Assembly: GCF_029873255.1 (NCBI RefSeq)
Contig: NZ_CP123622.1
Span: 1,638,501-1,702,500, forward strand
Direction of reading: 5' to 3'
DNA from: Pigmentibacter sp. JX0631
GTDB taxonomy: Bacteria; Bdellovibrionota_B; Oligoflexia; Silvanigrellales; Silvanigrellaceae
DNA: 64,000 bases
Shown piece by piece: positions 17,286-28,194 of this stretch; positions within the stretch are counted from its first letter, which is position 1, and every line of letters begins with the position of its first letter. The notes beneath the pieces are model-generated. The model saw nothing but the letters and a program-made list of their open reading frames with translations. It was not told the origin of the DNA and ran no database searches. A program made the position numbers and the translations under genes.

Positions 17286-18143
17286 TTAGTGATGTTCTTT
17301 GGATTCAAGAGCTAATTTAATATAGACCGCACTGAGGGTCATAAAAATAAATGCTTGAAGGCAAGCAACAAAAGTTCCAAAACCAAGGAAAATTGCAGGT
17401 ATTGGCATGAATGGAATATAAAGATCTTTCATAAGTCCAGAAAAAATTGCAAAGACAAAGTGATCGCCTGAAATATTTCCAAAAATACGAAGAGATAGAG
17501 ATACAGGTCTTGAAAGTAAACTGATAAATTCAATTAGAAACATTAAAGGAGCCATCCATAAGACAGGACCTGCTAAATGTTTTATATATGAAAATCCAGC
17601 TTCTTTTAGACCGTAATAATTAAAGTAGACAAAAATAGCGATTGCAGCTGCAAAAGTAAAAGACATACTTGCTGTTGCAGGAGAAAAACCAGGCATTACA
17701 CCTGATAAGTTGGAAATGATAAGCACAAAAAAAGTACCACCCAGAACTCCAACAAAACGAATCCAATTTTTTTCGCCAATAGTCGATTCTAATGTTGACG
17801 AAACTACAGACCAACACAATTCCAGAAATGCTTTTAGACCAAACTTTTTCGGAGGTAATAACTCCTCATCAGACATTTCCTCAGGTTTCATACTAGAAAA
17901 ACCAGAAAAGACTGCTATTGCTGCAACCAAAAGTACGGCAAAGGCAGAAGCAAAAACTGGGGACCATTGTTCAGCTTTTAAACTTGCTATTGTAGCTGGC
18001 ATATCTGGATTAAAAAACACAAAGAACTTTTCTAAAATTTCATGATACCAATTCACAACATGCACTCCTGAAGACTCTGCATAGGCTGCTTGTGCAACAA
18101 CTATTGGAAACAACGTTAATATGTTTATGATTTTACGTTTCAT
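17286..18143 (-). CDS. atpB: F-type ATP synthase subunit a
   Basis: Membrane stator subunit of F0 that forms the proton half-channels against the c ring. The conserved essential arginine is Arg219 in S-L-S-L-R-I-F-G-N, and the following I-S-G-D-H and late helices are typical. The first 22 residues look like a signal peptide (ending A-Y-A), and an acidic loop (M-K-P-E-E-M-S-D-E-E) lies between helix 1 and the next helices. Length 285. It is encoded between two small membrane-protein genes and atpE, all on the minus strand. No F1 subunit gene is in the window. Confidence 0.95.
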   Translation of the reverse strand: MKRKIINILTLFPIVVAQAAYAESSGVHVVNWYHEILEKFFVFFNPDMPATIASLKAEQWSPVFASAFAVLLVAAIAVFSGFSSMKPEEMSDEELLPPKKFGLKAFLELCWSVVSSTLESTIGEKNWIRFVGVLGGTFFVLIISNLSGVMPGFSPATASMSFTFAAAIAIFVYFNYYGLKEAGFSYIKHLAGPVLWMAPLMFLIEFISLLSRPVSLSLRIFGNISGDHFVFAIFSGLMKDLYIPFMPIPAIFLGFGTFVACLQAFIFMTLSAVYIKLALESKEHH

Positions 18144-18193
18144 AATGTAGATAGAGGATCCCTTCGTAAAATATCAAAGCAAACAAAAGCCAA

Positions 18194-18478
18194 TTACCTT
18201 AAGGAAGCTTTTCTTGCAAGTAGGTAGAGCAAAAAGCTGACAAAATATGTTGCAATAAAAAAACACAAGTAAAAAATTATATTTTGGGCAGGGCATATAT
18301 AGACTAAGTATGCTAAAAGAGTAAATCCTGTAAATTTTGTAAGCATTGCCCAAAAACTATTAAAAATTTTACTTGTTTTTCCGTTGGTTAAAAGCGTTGA
18401 CTTCGTTTTTATGAACACCCCAGTCATAATGAGGATAGCGGCTAGACTAAAAAGGCTAATCATAATTAATTTACTCAT
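18194..18478 (-). CDS. Small membrane protein, AtpI-like position
   Basis: A 94-residue hydrophobic protein with about three predicted membrane segments (residues about 3-22, 45-62 and 66-85) and a basic C-terminus. The start chosen is the ATG at 18478, because GAGG lies nine bases before it; an ATG 15 bases upstream (18493) is also in frame. It overlaps the end of the preceding gene by 8 bases, a sign of translational coupling. Its position directly before atpB is that of atpI in many bacteria, whose products help c-ring assembly or Mg transport. Sequence similarity is too weak to name it with confidence. Confidence 0.6.
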   Translation of the reverse strand: MSKLIMISLFSLAAILIMTGVFIKTKSTLLTNGKTSKIFNSFWAMLTKFTGFTLLAYLVYICPAQNIIFYLCFFIATYFVSFLLYLLARKASLR

Positions 18479-18749
18479 TTTTATTAACCTCATCTGTCTT
18501 CTTCATTAAAAGTCGAATACTTCTATAAACGCTATAAAAACCAGATAACAAACAAACCACTGTCAAAGAAGATTTGATATATATAGTGGATATAGGAATA
18601 TAGGCAAATAAACTTTTACCGGTTTCTGTATCTCCAAAAACCCATATAACAACGATAAAGGCAACTGTCGATGTAAATTGTCCAAGTAGTAACGCAATTA
18701 GTTTTAAATCTGAACTCATATATTTTTTACCAAAAATTAAGCAAAACAC
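18471..18749 (-). CDS. Small two-helix membrane protein, AtpZ-like position
   Basis: A 92-residue protein with two hydrophobic segments, one around residues 16-40 and one around 55-72, followed by a charged tail (M-K-K-T-D-E-V-N-K-N-E). That is the layout of AtpZ-type proteins encoded at the head of atp operons. The GTG at 18749 has TGAGGT just upstream; an ATG at 18719 would give 82 residues and is an alternative. It is the first gene of the minus-strand F0 group and is divergent from dnaA. The function is inferred from position. Confidence 0.6.
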   Translation of the reverse strand: MFCLIFGKKYMSSDLKLIALLLGQFTSTVAFIVVIWVFGDTETGKSLFAYIPISTIYIKSSLTVVCLLSGFYSVYRSIRLLMKKTDEVNKNE

Positions 18750-18778
18750 TTGACCTCACGTTTGTCGATCGTAAGAAT
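18750..18778 (+). promoter_or_regulatory. Candidate dnaA promoter
   Basis: TTGACC at 18750-18755 and TAAGAA/AAGAAT at 18772-18778 with 16-17 bases between them, about 60 bases before the dnaA start. No DnaA box was seen in this intergenic region. Confidence 0.5.
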
Positions 18779-18839
18779 CATGGGATGTGTTTGGGCCGAA
18801 AGTCTTCCAGGCTCTTAAACCCGCAAAGAGGTTTCCAAC

Positions 18840-20366
18840 ATGATAGATAAAGATTCAAATCAAGTTTTTATAGATAAATTGCGTTCAAGATTTGTTGAGC
18901 TTGGATTATCTAAACAAACTGCTGCAAAAATAACTAAATTAGTAACCCCTGTAAAGGTTGATGGAAAGACTATTATATCATATTGTTCTGAACCTTTTTA
19001 CAAAGATCACATCATTTCCCCTAAACTTGATGAAATTGAAAAAATTGCCAGAGAATGTTGGGGGGCTGATTTTTCTTTTAAAATTGAAGATCACCCATTC
19101 CATGATTCAAAGATAGTAAAAAATAATTCTAAAAAAGAACAAAATGAAAATACTATAACTTTATTTCCTGATGATAACAATTATATAACTGATAAAAGAA
19201 AAAAACTTAAAAATAAGACAATTAATTTAGAAAAATCTATAAATACTTCTTCTAATTTAGAAATAGGTAATGAAAATCAAGTCACAGATGAAAAAGTTTT
19301 ATCAATAGTTTCCTCAGAAAAACCAAGAACATTAGACGCTACTCAAAATTTTGGTACTTTTATTCGTTGTGAAAGTAACTTAGTGGCATATTCTGCTTGT
19401 GAAGCTGTGGCAAAAAATCCAGGAAATCTGTCAAATCCTTTATTTATTTATGGAGCTACTGGCCTTGGTAAAACGCATCTATTACATTCAGTAGGTAATG
19501 AAATACTTCAAAAAATACCTGATGCAAAAATCCTTTATATTACCAGCGAAGACTTTGTTAATGACGTAATTCATCGAGGAATTCGTGTTGGAAAAATGGA
19601 CGAAGTTCGATCGAAATATAGTGCTTGTGATGTTTTACTTGTTGATGATATACAATTTTTAGAGAAAAAAGACGCTTGCCAAATAGAATTTTTCCATACT
19701 TTTAACGAACTTTACCAAAAACGGAAGCAAATAGTAATAACAAGTGATAAATTCCCTAAAGACATTCCAAATATTGAAGAACGACTAAAGAGCAGGTTCT
19801 TACAAGGCTTATTAGTTGATATTGAGCCGCCTGGATTTGAAGATAGAGTTGCTATAATCGAAACTAAAGCAAATTTATTAGGTTTAAAAATTAATCAAGA
19901 AATTTCATTTCTAATAGCAACGCACGCAAAAACAAATGTTAGAGAAATTCAAGGATTATTAAAAGACTTACTAATGAATCAACATATGACAGGAAGAAGT
20001 CCTACTATAGAATCAGTTACTATAATTTTGAAACGTAGATTTCCAACTGGATCAATGGAATCTACAATTGATACAACGGCTATACAAAAAGTTGTTGCAA
20101 ATCATTTCCAAATAAAAATGTCTGATTTAATGGGACAAAGTCGTCAACAAAAATTTGTTGTTGCTAGACATATCGCTATGTTTTTAGCGAAAGAATTATT
20201 AGGTTTACAAATCGTTGCAATAGCTAATGCTTTTAGTAAAAAAGATCACACAACCGTATTGCATGCAATGTCAAAAGTTAAAGAACTATTGGATAAAGAT
20301 GACGAATTTAGAGGTAATTTTTTGCAAATAAAAAGAAAAATAGAAGCTTTAATGCAATCTAACTAA
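18840..20366 (+). CDS. dnaA: Chromosomal replication initiator DnaA
   Basis: AAA+ initiator that binds DnaA boxes and melts the origin. Domain I covers about residues 1-85. A long Asn/Lys-rich linker (about 86-160) forms domain II. The AAA+ core has Walker A G-A-T-G-L-G-K-T at 205-212 and Walker B D-V-L-L-V-D-D at 264-270. The C-terminal DNA-binding domain ends with the signature K-K-D-H-T-T-V-L-H-A. The length of 508 is normal to slightly long. The ATG at 18840 follows AAAGAGG. The 3' end overlaps the convergent tsaC gene by 8 bases. Its target boxes lie about 1.1 kb further on, beyond tsaC. Confidence 0.98.
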   Translation: MIDKDSNQVFIDKLRSRFVELGLSKQTAAKITKLVTPVKVDGKTIISYCSEPFYKDHIISPKLDEIEKIARECWGADFSFKIEDHPFHDSKIVKNNSKKEQNENTITLFPDDNNYITDKRKKLKNKTINLEKSINTSSNLEIGNENQVTDEKVLSIVSSEKPRTLDATQNFGTFIRCESNLVAYSACEAVAKNPGNLSNPLFIYGATGLGKTHLLHSVGNEILQKIPDAKILYITSEDFVNDVIHRGIRVGKMDEVRSKYSACDVLLVDDIQFLEKKDACQIEFFHTFNELYQKRKQIVITSDKFPKDIPNIEERLKSRFLQGLLVDIEPPGFEDRVAIIETKANLLGLKINQEISFLIATHAKTNVREIQGLLKDLLMNQHMTGRSPTIESVTIILKRRFPTGSMESTIDTTAIQKVVANHFQIKMSDLMGQSRQQKFVVARHIAMFLAKELLGLQIVAIANAFSKKDHTTVLHAMSKVKELLDKDDEFRGNFLQIKRKIEALMQSN

Positions 20367-21468
20367 ATGTTACATATTTACCAGATGCTGCTCTGAAAAT
20401 TCTATCATAAATAGCAATTAATTCTTCATCACTCGCTTCAGAAAAATCAGGTAATAAAATATATTCTGCATTATGAATTATTTCACTTTTCCGCAAGTAA
20501 CTAAATAAATTTTTACTTGCTTCCAAATTATTTCCATTCATTGATAGATCATAATATTGTAAAACTTGTTCAGAATACTTTAAATTTTTCCCATTAAAGT
20601 CAATTAAGATAGTTTTTTTTAGATACTTTTTTAGAAATAATTCAGTTGTAACTTTATTTTTATTATTTTCATCTACTAAAATAAAAGATTCTATATTAGG
20701 TGAATAATGGGTCAATAATTGCCCTGGAGAGTCTAATTTTTCATTTTCAGAAGAATTCGAAACAACAGTTTTTTTAACTTTTTTTAGATTGAATGTTATC
20801 TTATTTTTCTTTAAAATCGAAGCAATTTGAATAGTACTGATAAAGCCTGGGCGTAATAAATGAATTTCATCATCTTCCATAATTTTAATAATTGTAGATT
20901 CTATTCCAATATTACAATCCTTATCTTGTTCTAAAATTATTAATTTTTCTTCATTTCCTAAATCATCCATTACATGTTGCGCTGTAGTGGGGCTCACATG
21001 CCCAAATTTATTCGCACTAGGAGCAGCAATCGGTAATTTAACTAATTTCAAAAGTTTTAAAGCAGTTTCTCCATTAGGAATTCTTAAGGCGATAGAATCA
21101 CCTCCTGCAGTTACTATTTTTGGTACACTACCAGAAGCCTTCACAATCATGGTTAAAGGACCTGGCCAAAACTCGTTCCCCAAGATGTCAAAACATTGTC
21201 TTTGAAAAGCAGTCATTTCTGATAAGCTTTCTGCTTGAACCATTCCACTTAAGTGAACAATAAGAGGATCTGATTTTGGTCTACCCTTTGCAAGAAAAAT
21301 CTTTTCAAGGGCTTTTTCATTTAGTGCATTTGCACCAAGCCCATAAACTGTTTCTGTTGGAAAGGCGACTAATTCCCCTGCTTGTAGAAGCTGGGAACAT
21401 TCTGCAAGTGACTCAGGTTTTAAAGCAGTTACAATTTTTGCCACATTCATCTCCAAATTTTTATTCAT
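20359..21468 (-). CDS. tsaC: L-threonylcarbamoyladenylate synthase (Sua5/YwlC type)
   Basis: Makes threonylcarbamoyl-AMP from threonine, bicarbonate and ATP, the first step of t6A modification at position 37 of ANN-decoding tRNAs. The YrdC domain occupies about residues 10-215, with P-T-E-T-V-Y-G-L-G-A-N-A near the start and P-S-A-N later. A linker carrying H-Y-S-P-N leads to a Sua5-specific C-terminal domain, so this is the long form (369 residues). The exact start is unclear: ATGs at 21468 and 21450 and a GTG at 21444 are in frame, and GGAG sits six bases before the GTG. The gene separates dnaA from oriC, and its promoter must lie within the origin. Confidence 0.93.
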   Translation of the reverse strand: MNKNLEMNVAKIVTALKPESLAECSQLLQAGELVAFPTETVYGLGANALNEKALEKIFLAKGRPKSDPLIVHLSGMVQAESLSEMTAFQRQCFDILGNEFWPGPLTMIVKASGSVPKIVTAGGDSIALRIPNGETALKLLKLVKLPIAAPSANKFGHVSPTTAQHVMDDLGNEEKLIILEQDKDCNIGIESTIIKIMEDDEIHLLRPGFISTIQIASILKKNKITFNLKKVKKTVVSNSSENEKLDSPGQLLTHYSPNIESFILVDENNKNKVTTELFLKKYLKKTILIDFNGKNLKYSEQVLQYYDLSMNGNNLEASKNLFSYLRKSEIIHNAEYILLPDFSEASDEELIAIYDRIFRAASGKYVTFS

Positions 21469-21673
21469 TTCGAGTTCTTAAAAGACTTATCCACATGTTA
21501 TCCACATAGATCATCCATCATTAGGATGTTCGCATTTTTTCCATATTTTAGAATGATTTTCAATGTTTTTCTAAAAAGTTATCCACATTAAAAACCAGAG
21601 TTATCCACATAACCCCAATCTAAAAAATATTATATAACATCACTTATGGGAATTTCTACGACCACTTTGGGTA

Positions 21674-21715
21674 TGTGGATAACGTGTGGACAACATGTGG
21701 ACAACGTGTGGATAA
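21674..21715 (-). repeat. DnaA-box array, four boxes at 11-bp spacing (minus)
   Basis: Boxes begin at 21674, 21685, 21696 and 21707, all reading TGTGGAYAA on the plus strand, with a constant 11-base period. The outer two are perfect and the inner two have one change (GACAA). The 11-base step puts the boxes on about the same DNA face. Confidence 0.95.
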
Positions 21716-21764
21716 GTACAAATGCTTAAAAAGTAATCACTATGTTATCCACATGAATTTTGAG

Positions 21765-21806
21765 TTTTCCACATCCTATCCACAGGTTTTCCACACGTTA
21801 TCCACA
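21765..21806 (+). repeat. DnaA-box array, four boxes at 11-bp spacing (plus)
   Basis: Boxes begin at 21765 (TTTTCCACA), 21776 (CTATCCACA), 21787 (TTTTCCACA) and 21798 (TTATCCACA), again exactly 11 bases apart and opposite in orientation to the array at 21674-21715. A single perfect box at 21745 lies between the arrays. Confidence 0.95.
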
Positions 21807-21874
21807 CGATTTTCAAGCTCAAAATAATGCTTTAGCACTTGAATTAATAAAGAAAAAACTTCTTCATTAGTAAG

Positions 21875-21915
21875 TTATCCACATAAAATGGCTTCACCTA
21901 CTACTACTTCTAATA
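21875..21915 (+). promoter_or_regulatory. Basal unwinding site: DnaA box plus DnaA-trio-like tract
   Basis: A perfect box (21875-21883) is followed, after a 14-base spacer, by the triplets CTA-CTA-CTA-CTT-CTA-ATA (21898-21915) and then an AT-rich stretch. This is the order of the Bacillus subtilis basal unwinding system, where such triplets (3'-[G/A]A[T/A] on the other strand) guide DnaA filament growth. The role here is inferred from that pattern. Confidence 0.7.
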
Positions 21916-22036
21916 TTTTGTTTTTAAATTTCTATTTAAGTGTATAAGAAGAGTTCCCCAAACAATCAAGCTTGAACAGCTGTAGACAATGGGTTAAGCA
22001 AATCACGTACAGGTAAATTTTTTTAAAGGTGGACAT

Positions 22037-23215
22037 ATGTTTAAAAAGAGCAAACGTTTTTTTTCATCCGACGTCCAAAGCATAAGCCCTGAAATATCAG
22101 CTGAGTTTGACAGGGACAAATTGGCGAGTGCGTTATTGTCAGTTAGTGCTGCACAAATAGACCCTGATATCGGATGGGTACAATTATCTTTTTCTGGAGG
22201 AAAAAAAGTAATTATTTCCTCTATAAGCCATAATTTAGCAATTAAATGTGAAATTGAAGCTCCATATTCGGGACAAGGTGTAATTAAAGTATCAGGAAAG
22301 CAATTTTCTGATTATGTAAAACAATTACCTTCAACTAAAGTCTTTTTAAAAGCTGAATTACCTTCAAGAATTCAATTAAAATGCGGAAGAAGTTCTGCAA
22401 AAATTCAATTAGTGCACGATCAGTCGCAAAGCAAAATTGATATACCTGATGCTGGAACTTCAATTAAAATTAAAGGTAATTTTATAGAACGTTGGGTATC
22501 TAGTTTTAAAGACTTCGTTTCTGTCGATGATAATCGCTTTTATGCTAATGGTGCTTTAATTTGGGCAGAAAGAAATTCAGAAGGAGTTCTACATGCTGTT
22601 GCAAGTGATGCCCTACGGTTAGCAAAGGCATCACTCACAGAAGGTATTCAAATTTTAAATTTAGATAACAGTCAGGTTTTAGTACCAAAAAAAGCTTTAG
22701 ATGAATTAAAAAGAGTTGCAAACATCATGCCTGATACTGATTTCATATTGAAGTGGCATGAAAAGGAATTATTTTTTTCTGTAGAGGCAGATGATTACAC
22801 AATGTTTGCAAAGTGTATTGCGGGTCAATATCCACCCTATGAAGCAGCTATTCCTCAACAGATCAACACAGAAATTCAATTAGATCTTAAGTCTATCCAA
22901 GATAGTGTAAAAAGATCCTTATTATTTGCAGATAAAAATAAAGTTATGAAATTTCATTTTGAAAACTCATTACTCACTATGGCGAGTTCTACTCCTGGTC
23001 AAAAGGAAGGTGAAGAAGTTATTGAGATGAGTTCTTCTATAGCATCTCCATTTGAAGTAAACTATAACGGTCACTTGATTATAGGTATTTTAGGTGTTTT
23101 ATCGGGATCAAGAGTTAATTTTGCTTGGGAAAATATGAACAGACCTGTTAAAATTACTGGCGAAAGTCAAAGGGGATTAGAAGTATTTTATCTTTTGGTT
23201 CCTGCACGTTTTTAA
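22037..23215 (+). CDS. dnaN: DNA polymerase III beta sliding clamp
   Basis: Ring-shaped processivity factor that tethers DNA polymerase III and many repair proteins. The 392-residue product shows the three-domain clamp pattern, including F-Y-A-N-G-A-L-I-W in the middle domain and a C-terminal Y-L-L-V-P-A-R-F close to the usual ending. It has about 20 extra N-terminal residues before the first clamp strand compared with the E. coli protein. The start has AAAGGTGG upstream. It lies directly after oriC and 29 bases before gyrB; recF, often found in this gap, is absent. Confidence 0.97.
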   Translation: MFKKSKRFFSSDVQSISPEISAEFDRDKLASALLSVSAAQIDPDIGWVQLSFSGGKKVIISSISHNLAIKCEIEAPYSGQGVIKVSGKQFSDYVKQLPSTKVFLKAELPSRIQLKCGRSSAKIQLVHDQSQSKIDIPDAGTSIKIKGNFIERWVSSFKDFVSVDDNRFYANGALIWAERNSEGVLHAVASDALRLAKASLTEGIQILNLDNSQVLVPKKALDELKRVANIMPDTDFILKWHEKELFFSVEADDYTMFAKCIAGQYPPYEAAIPQQINTEIQLDLKSIQDSVKRSLLFADKNKVMKFHFENSLLTMASSTPGQKEGEEVIEMSSSIASPFEVNYNGHLIIGILGVLSGSRVNFAWENMNRPVKITGESQRGLEVFYLLVPARF

Positions 23216-23241
23216 GTTTTCAATTTTTTTTAAAGAAATGA

Positions 23242-25695
<2,454 letters not shown>

Positions 25696-25718
25696 ATTGA
25701 AAAAGTTGGAAAAAAAAT

Positions 25719-28193
25719 ATGTCACTAGAAAAAACAAGTGTGCTTTCTGCTAATATTAATGATGAAATGAAAAACGCTTACTTAGACTATGCCATGAGCG
25801 TAATAGTAAGTCGGGCTTTGCCAGATGTTCGTGATGGTATGAAACCGGTTCATAGAAGAGTTTTATATGCCATGTACGAACAAAATAATGTTTATAATAA
25901 GCCATTTAAAAAATCGGCACGTATTGTCGGTGATGTTCTGGGTAAGTATCATCCTCATGGTGATTCAGCTGTCTATGGTGCTTTGGTACGCTTAACTCAA
26001 GACTTTTCTATGCGCTATCCTTTAATTGATGGTCAAGGAAACTTTGGTTCTATCGACGGCGACTCGGCTGCGGCAATGCGTTATACAGAAATTCGTCTTG
26101 CAAAAATATCTGAAGCTTTAATGGCTGATATTGAAGAAGATACAGTAGATTTTGGTCCTAACTATGACAATAGTGAAGTTCAACCACTCGTTCTGCCCAC
26201 CGTGTTACCTCAATTATTGATTAACGGACAAAGCGGGATAGCTGTGGGAATGGCTACCAATATTCCTCCTCATAATCTTGGTGAAGTTCTTGAAGCATTG
26301 CTACATTTGCTCGAAAAGCCTAAAGCTACTATTGAACAGCTTATGCATTATATTAAAGGACCAGATTTTCCGACTTATGGAATGATTTGTGGTTTAAAAG
26401 GTATTCAAGATGCCTATAGAACAGGGCGCGGTAGCATTGTAGTCCGTGGTAAAGCAGTTGTAGAAGCGACAAAAGGCGGTAAAGAGCAAATTATTGTAAC
26501 TGAATTGCCTTATCAGGTGAATAAGCTTACATGGATTGAAAAAATTGCTGAATTAGTGAAAGAAGAAGAAATTCTAGGTATTTCAGATATCCGTGATGAA
26601 AGTAGCAAAGAAGGAATTCGGGTCGTCATTGAAATTAAAAAAGGTGAAAATGCTGAAGTTATCTTAAATCATTTATACAAAAGAACACGTTTACAAGACT
26701 CCTTTGGCGTAAATATGGTTTGCATAGTCAGAGGTGTGCCTAAGCTATTAAATATTAAAGACACTTTAGAATGCTTTTTAGAGCATCGACTTGAAGTGAT
26801 TACGCGTAGAACTAATTATCGCTTACGCAAAGCCGAAGATCGTTTGCATATTTTAGAAGGTTTAAAAATAGCAGTTGATAATATTGATCGAGTTGTAGCT
26901 GTTATTCGTGGCGCTGAAAGCAGAGAAGATGCAAAAGAAAAATTAATTTCTTCATATTCTCTTTCAGAAAAGCAAGTAACTGCAATTCTAGACATGCGCT
27001 TAGTTCAATTAACAGGCTTAGAACGTTCAAAAATTATTGCAGAACATCAAGAAACTCTAGAAATCATTGCTGATTTAAAAGATATTTTGAGTAAGCCTGA
27101 AAGAGTAAGAGCTATTGTTAAAGAAGAGTTTTTAAATTTAAAGAGTTTGCATAGTGATAAACGGAGAACTGAAATTGTAACTGAAGCCGGAGACGTAGAT
27201 ATTGCAAGTCTTATCCCACCAGCTGATGTGTTTATTACTTTTTCCAGTTCTGGCTATATAAAAAGAGTAAATCAAGACGAATTTAGAACACAAAATAGAG
27301 CAGGAAAAGGAAAAACAGGAGCGGCATTAAAAGAAAATGATGCTGTGAAATTTACATTCCACGCACATACACATGACTATGTTTTAATGTTCTCAAATCT
27401 TGGTAAAGTTTATAGCTTTAAAGTTTATGAATTGCCTGAAGCTTCTGCTACTGCACGTGGGAAATCAATCAATCAAATATTGACTATGTCAAGCAACGAG
27501 CAAATTACTGCTATGTTGCCAGTAAAAGAATTTGTTGAAAATAATCATATTCTGATGGTTACAAAACAAGGAACAATTAAGAAAACTGAATTATCATCTT
27601 TTTCAAATATTCGTGCAGGCGGTTTAAGGGCTGTTACTTTAGAAGATGGTGATACACTTGTTTCAGTTAAAATTACTTCAGGAACAAATGAAATAATAAT
27701 TGCCACTGCCAATGGTCAAGCCGTTCGCTTTGATGAAGATGACGTGCGTTCAATGGGTAGAACTGCGAAAGGTGTTAAAGGCATCACTCTTGATGAAGAT
27801 GAAAAAGACTACGTTGTCGCTGCCGAGGTTGTACAACCTGAAAAATGCTTACTTGTTGTAACAGAAAATGGTTATGGGAAACGGAGTAAGCTCGACGAGT
27901 ATCGCAAAACAAGTAGGGGCGCAAAAGGCGTTAAAACTATAAAAATAAGTGAACGCAATGGCAAAGTGATCAGTATGATGCCTGTTGCCGAAGACTCAGA
28001 CATTGTGTTAACAACAAATACGGGTAGAGTTTTAAGAATTGCTGTGTCTTCTTTAAGAATTATGGGCAGAGTTACCCAAGGCGTATGCTTAATGCGTATT
28101 CTAGAAGGAGAAAAAATAGTTTCCGTTTCAACTCCAAGCGAATTTGATGAAACTCCTGTAACACATTTAGATTCTTCTGAAGAAGTCGAGTAA
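25719..28193 (+). CDS. gyrA: DNA gyrase subunit A
   Basis: DNA breaking-rejoining subunit of gyrase. The N-terminal region aligns with E. coli GyrA without a numbering shift: catalytic Tyr122 in A-A-M-R-Y-T-E-I-R and a quinolone-determining region G-D-S-A-V-Y-G-A with Ser83 but Gly87 in place of the usual acidic residue. The C-terminal beta-pinwheel contains Q-N-R-A-G-K-G, a variant of the GyrA box (Q-R-R-G-G-K-G), which argues for gyrase rather than ParC. Length 824. The next gene starts one base after the stop. Confidence 0.97.
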   Translation: MSLEKTSVLSANINDEMKNAYLDYAMSVIVSRALPDVRDGMKPVHRRVLYAMYEQNNVYNKPFKKSARIVGDVLGKYHPHGDSAVYGALVRLTQDFSMRYPLIDGQGNFGSIDGDSAAAMRYTEIRLAKISEALMADIEEDTVDFGPNYDNSEVQPLVLPTVLPQLLINGQSGIAVGMATNIPPHNLGEVLEALLHLLEKPKATIEQLMHYIKGPDFPTYGMICGLKGIQDAYRTGRGSIVVRGKAVVEATKGGKEQIIVTELPYQVNKLTWIEKIAELVKEEEILGISDIRDESSKEGIRVVIEIKKGENAEVILNHLYKRTRLQDSFGVNMVCIVRGVPKLLNIKDTLECFLEHRLEVITRRTNYRLRKAEDRLHILEGLKIAVDNIDRVVAVIRGAESREDAKEKLISSYSLSEKQVTAILDMRLVQLTGLERSKIIAEHQETLEIIADLKDILSKPERVRAIVKEEFLNLKSLHSDKRRTEIVTEAGDVDIASLIPPADVFITFSSSGYIKRVNQDEFRTQNRAGKGKTGAALKENDAVKFTFHAHTHDYVLMFSNLGKVYSFKVYELPEASATARGKSINQILTMSSNEQITAMLPVKEFVENNHILMVTKQGTIKKTELSSFSNIRAGGLRAVTLEDGDTLVSVKITSGTNEIIIATANGQAVRFDEDDVRSMGRTAKGVKGITLDEDEKDYVVAAEVVQPEKCLLVVTENGYGKRSKLDEYRKTSRGAKGVKTIKISERNGKVISMMPVAEDSDIVLTTNTGRVLRIAVSSLRIMGRVTQGVCLMRILEGEKIVSVSTPSEFDETPVTHLDSSEEVE

Positions 28194-28194
28194 A

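Larger units (their letters stand above)
21469..22036. other. Chromosomal replication origin oriC
   Basis: A 568-base gene-free region upstream of dnaN with 14 DnaA boxes. Perfect TTATCCACA on the plus strand starts at 21487, 21498, 21579, 21601, 21745, 21798 and 21875; perfect boxes on the minus strand are at 21674 and 21707. One-mismatch boxes are at 21685 and 21696 (minus), 21765, 21776 and 21787 (plus). AT-rich stretches lie at about 21618-21645 and 21905-21955. The box number, the position between dnaA/tsaC and dnaN, and the trio-like tract make origin function very likely. Confidence 0.95.

Noticed and set aside
17710-18045. 111-codon plus-strand frame inside atpB
   Set aside because: Antisense to subunit a, whose membrane helices and essential Arg are clear.
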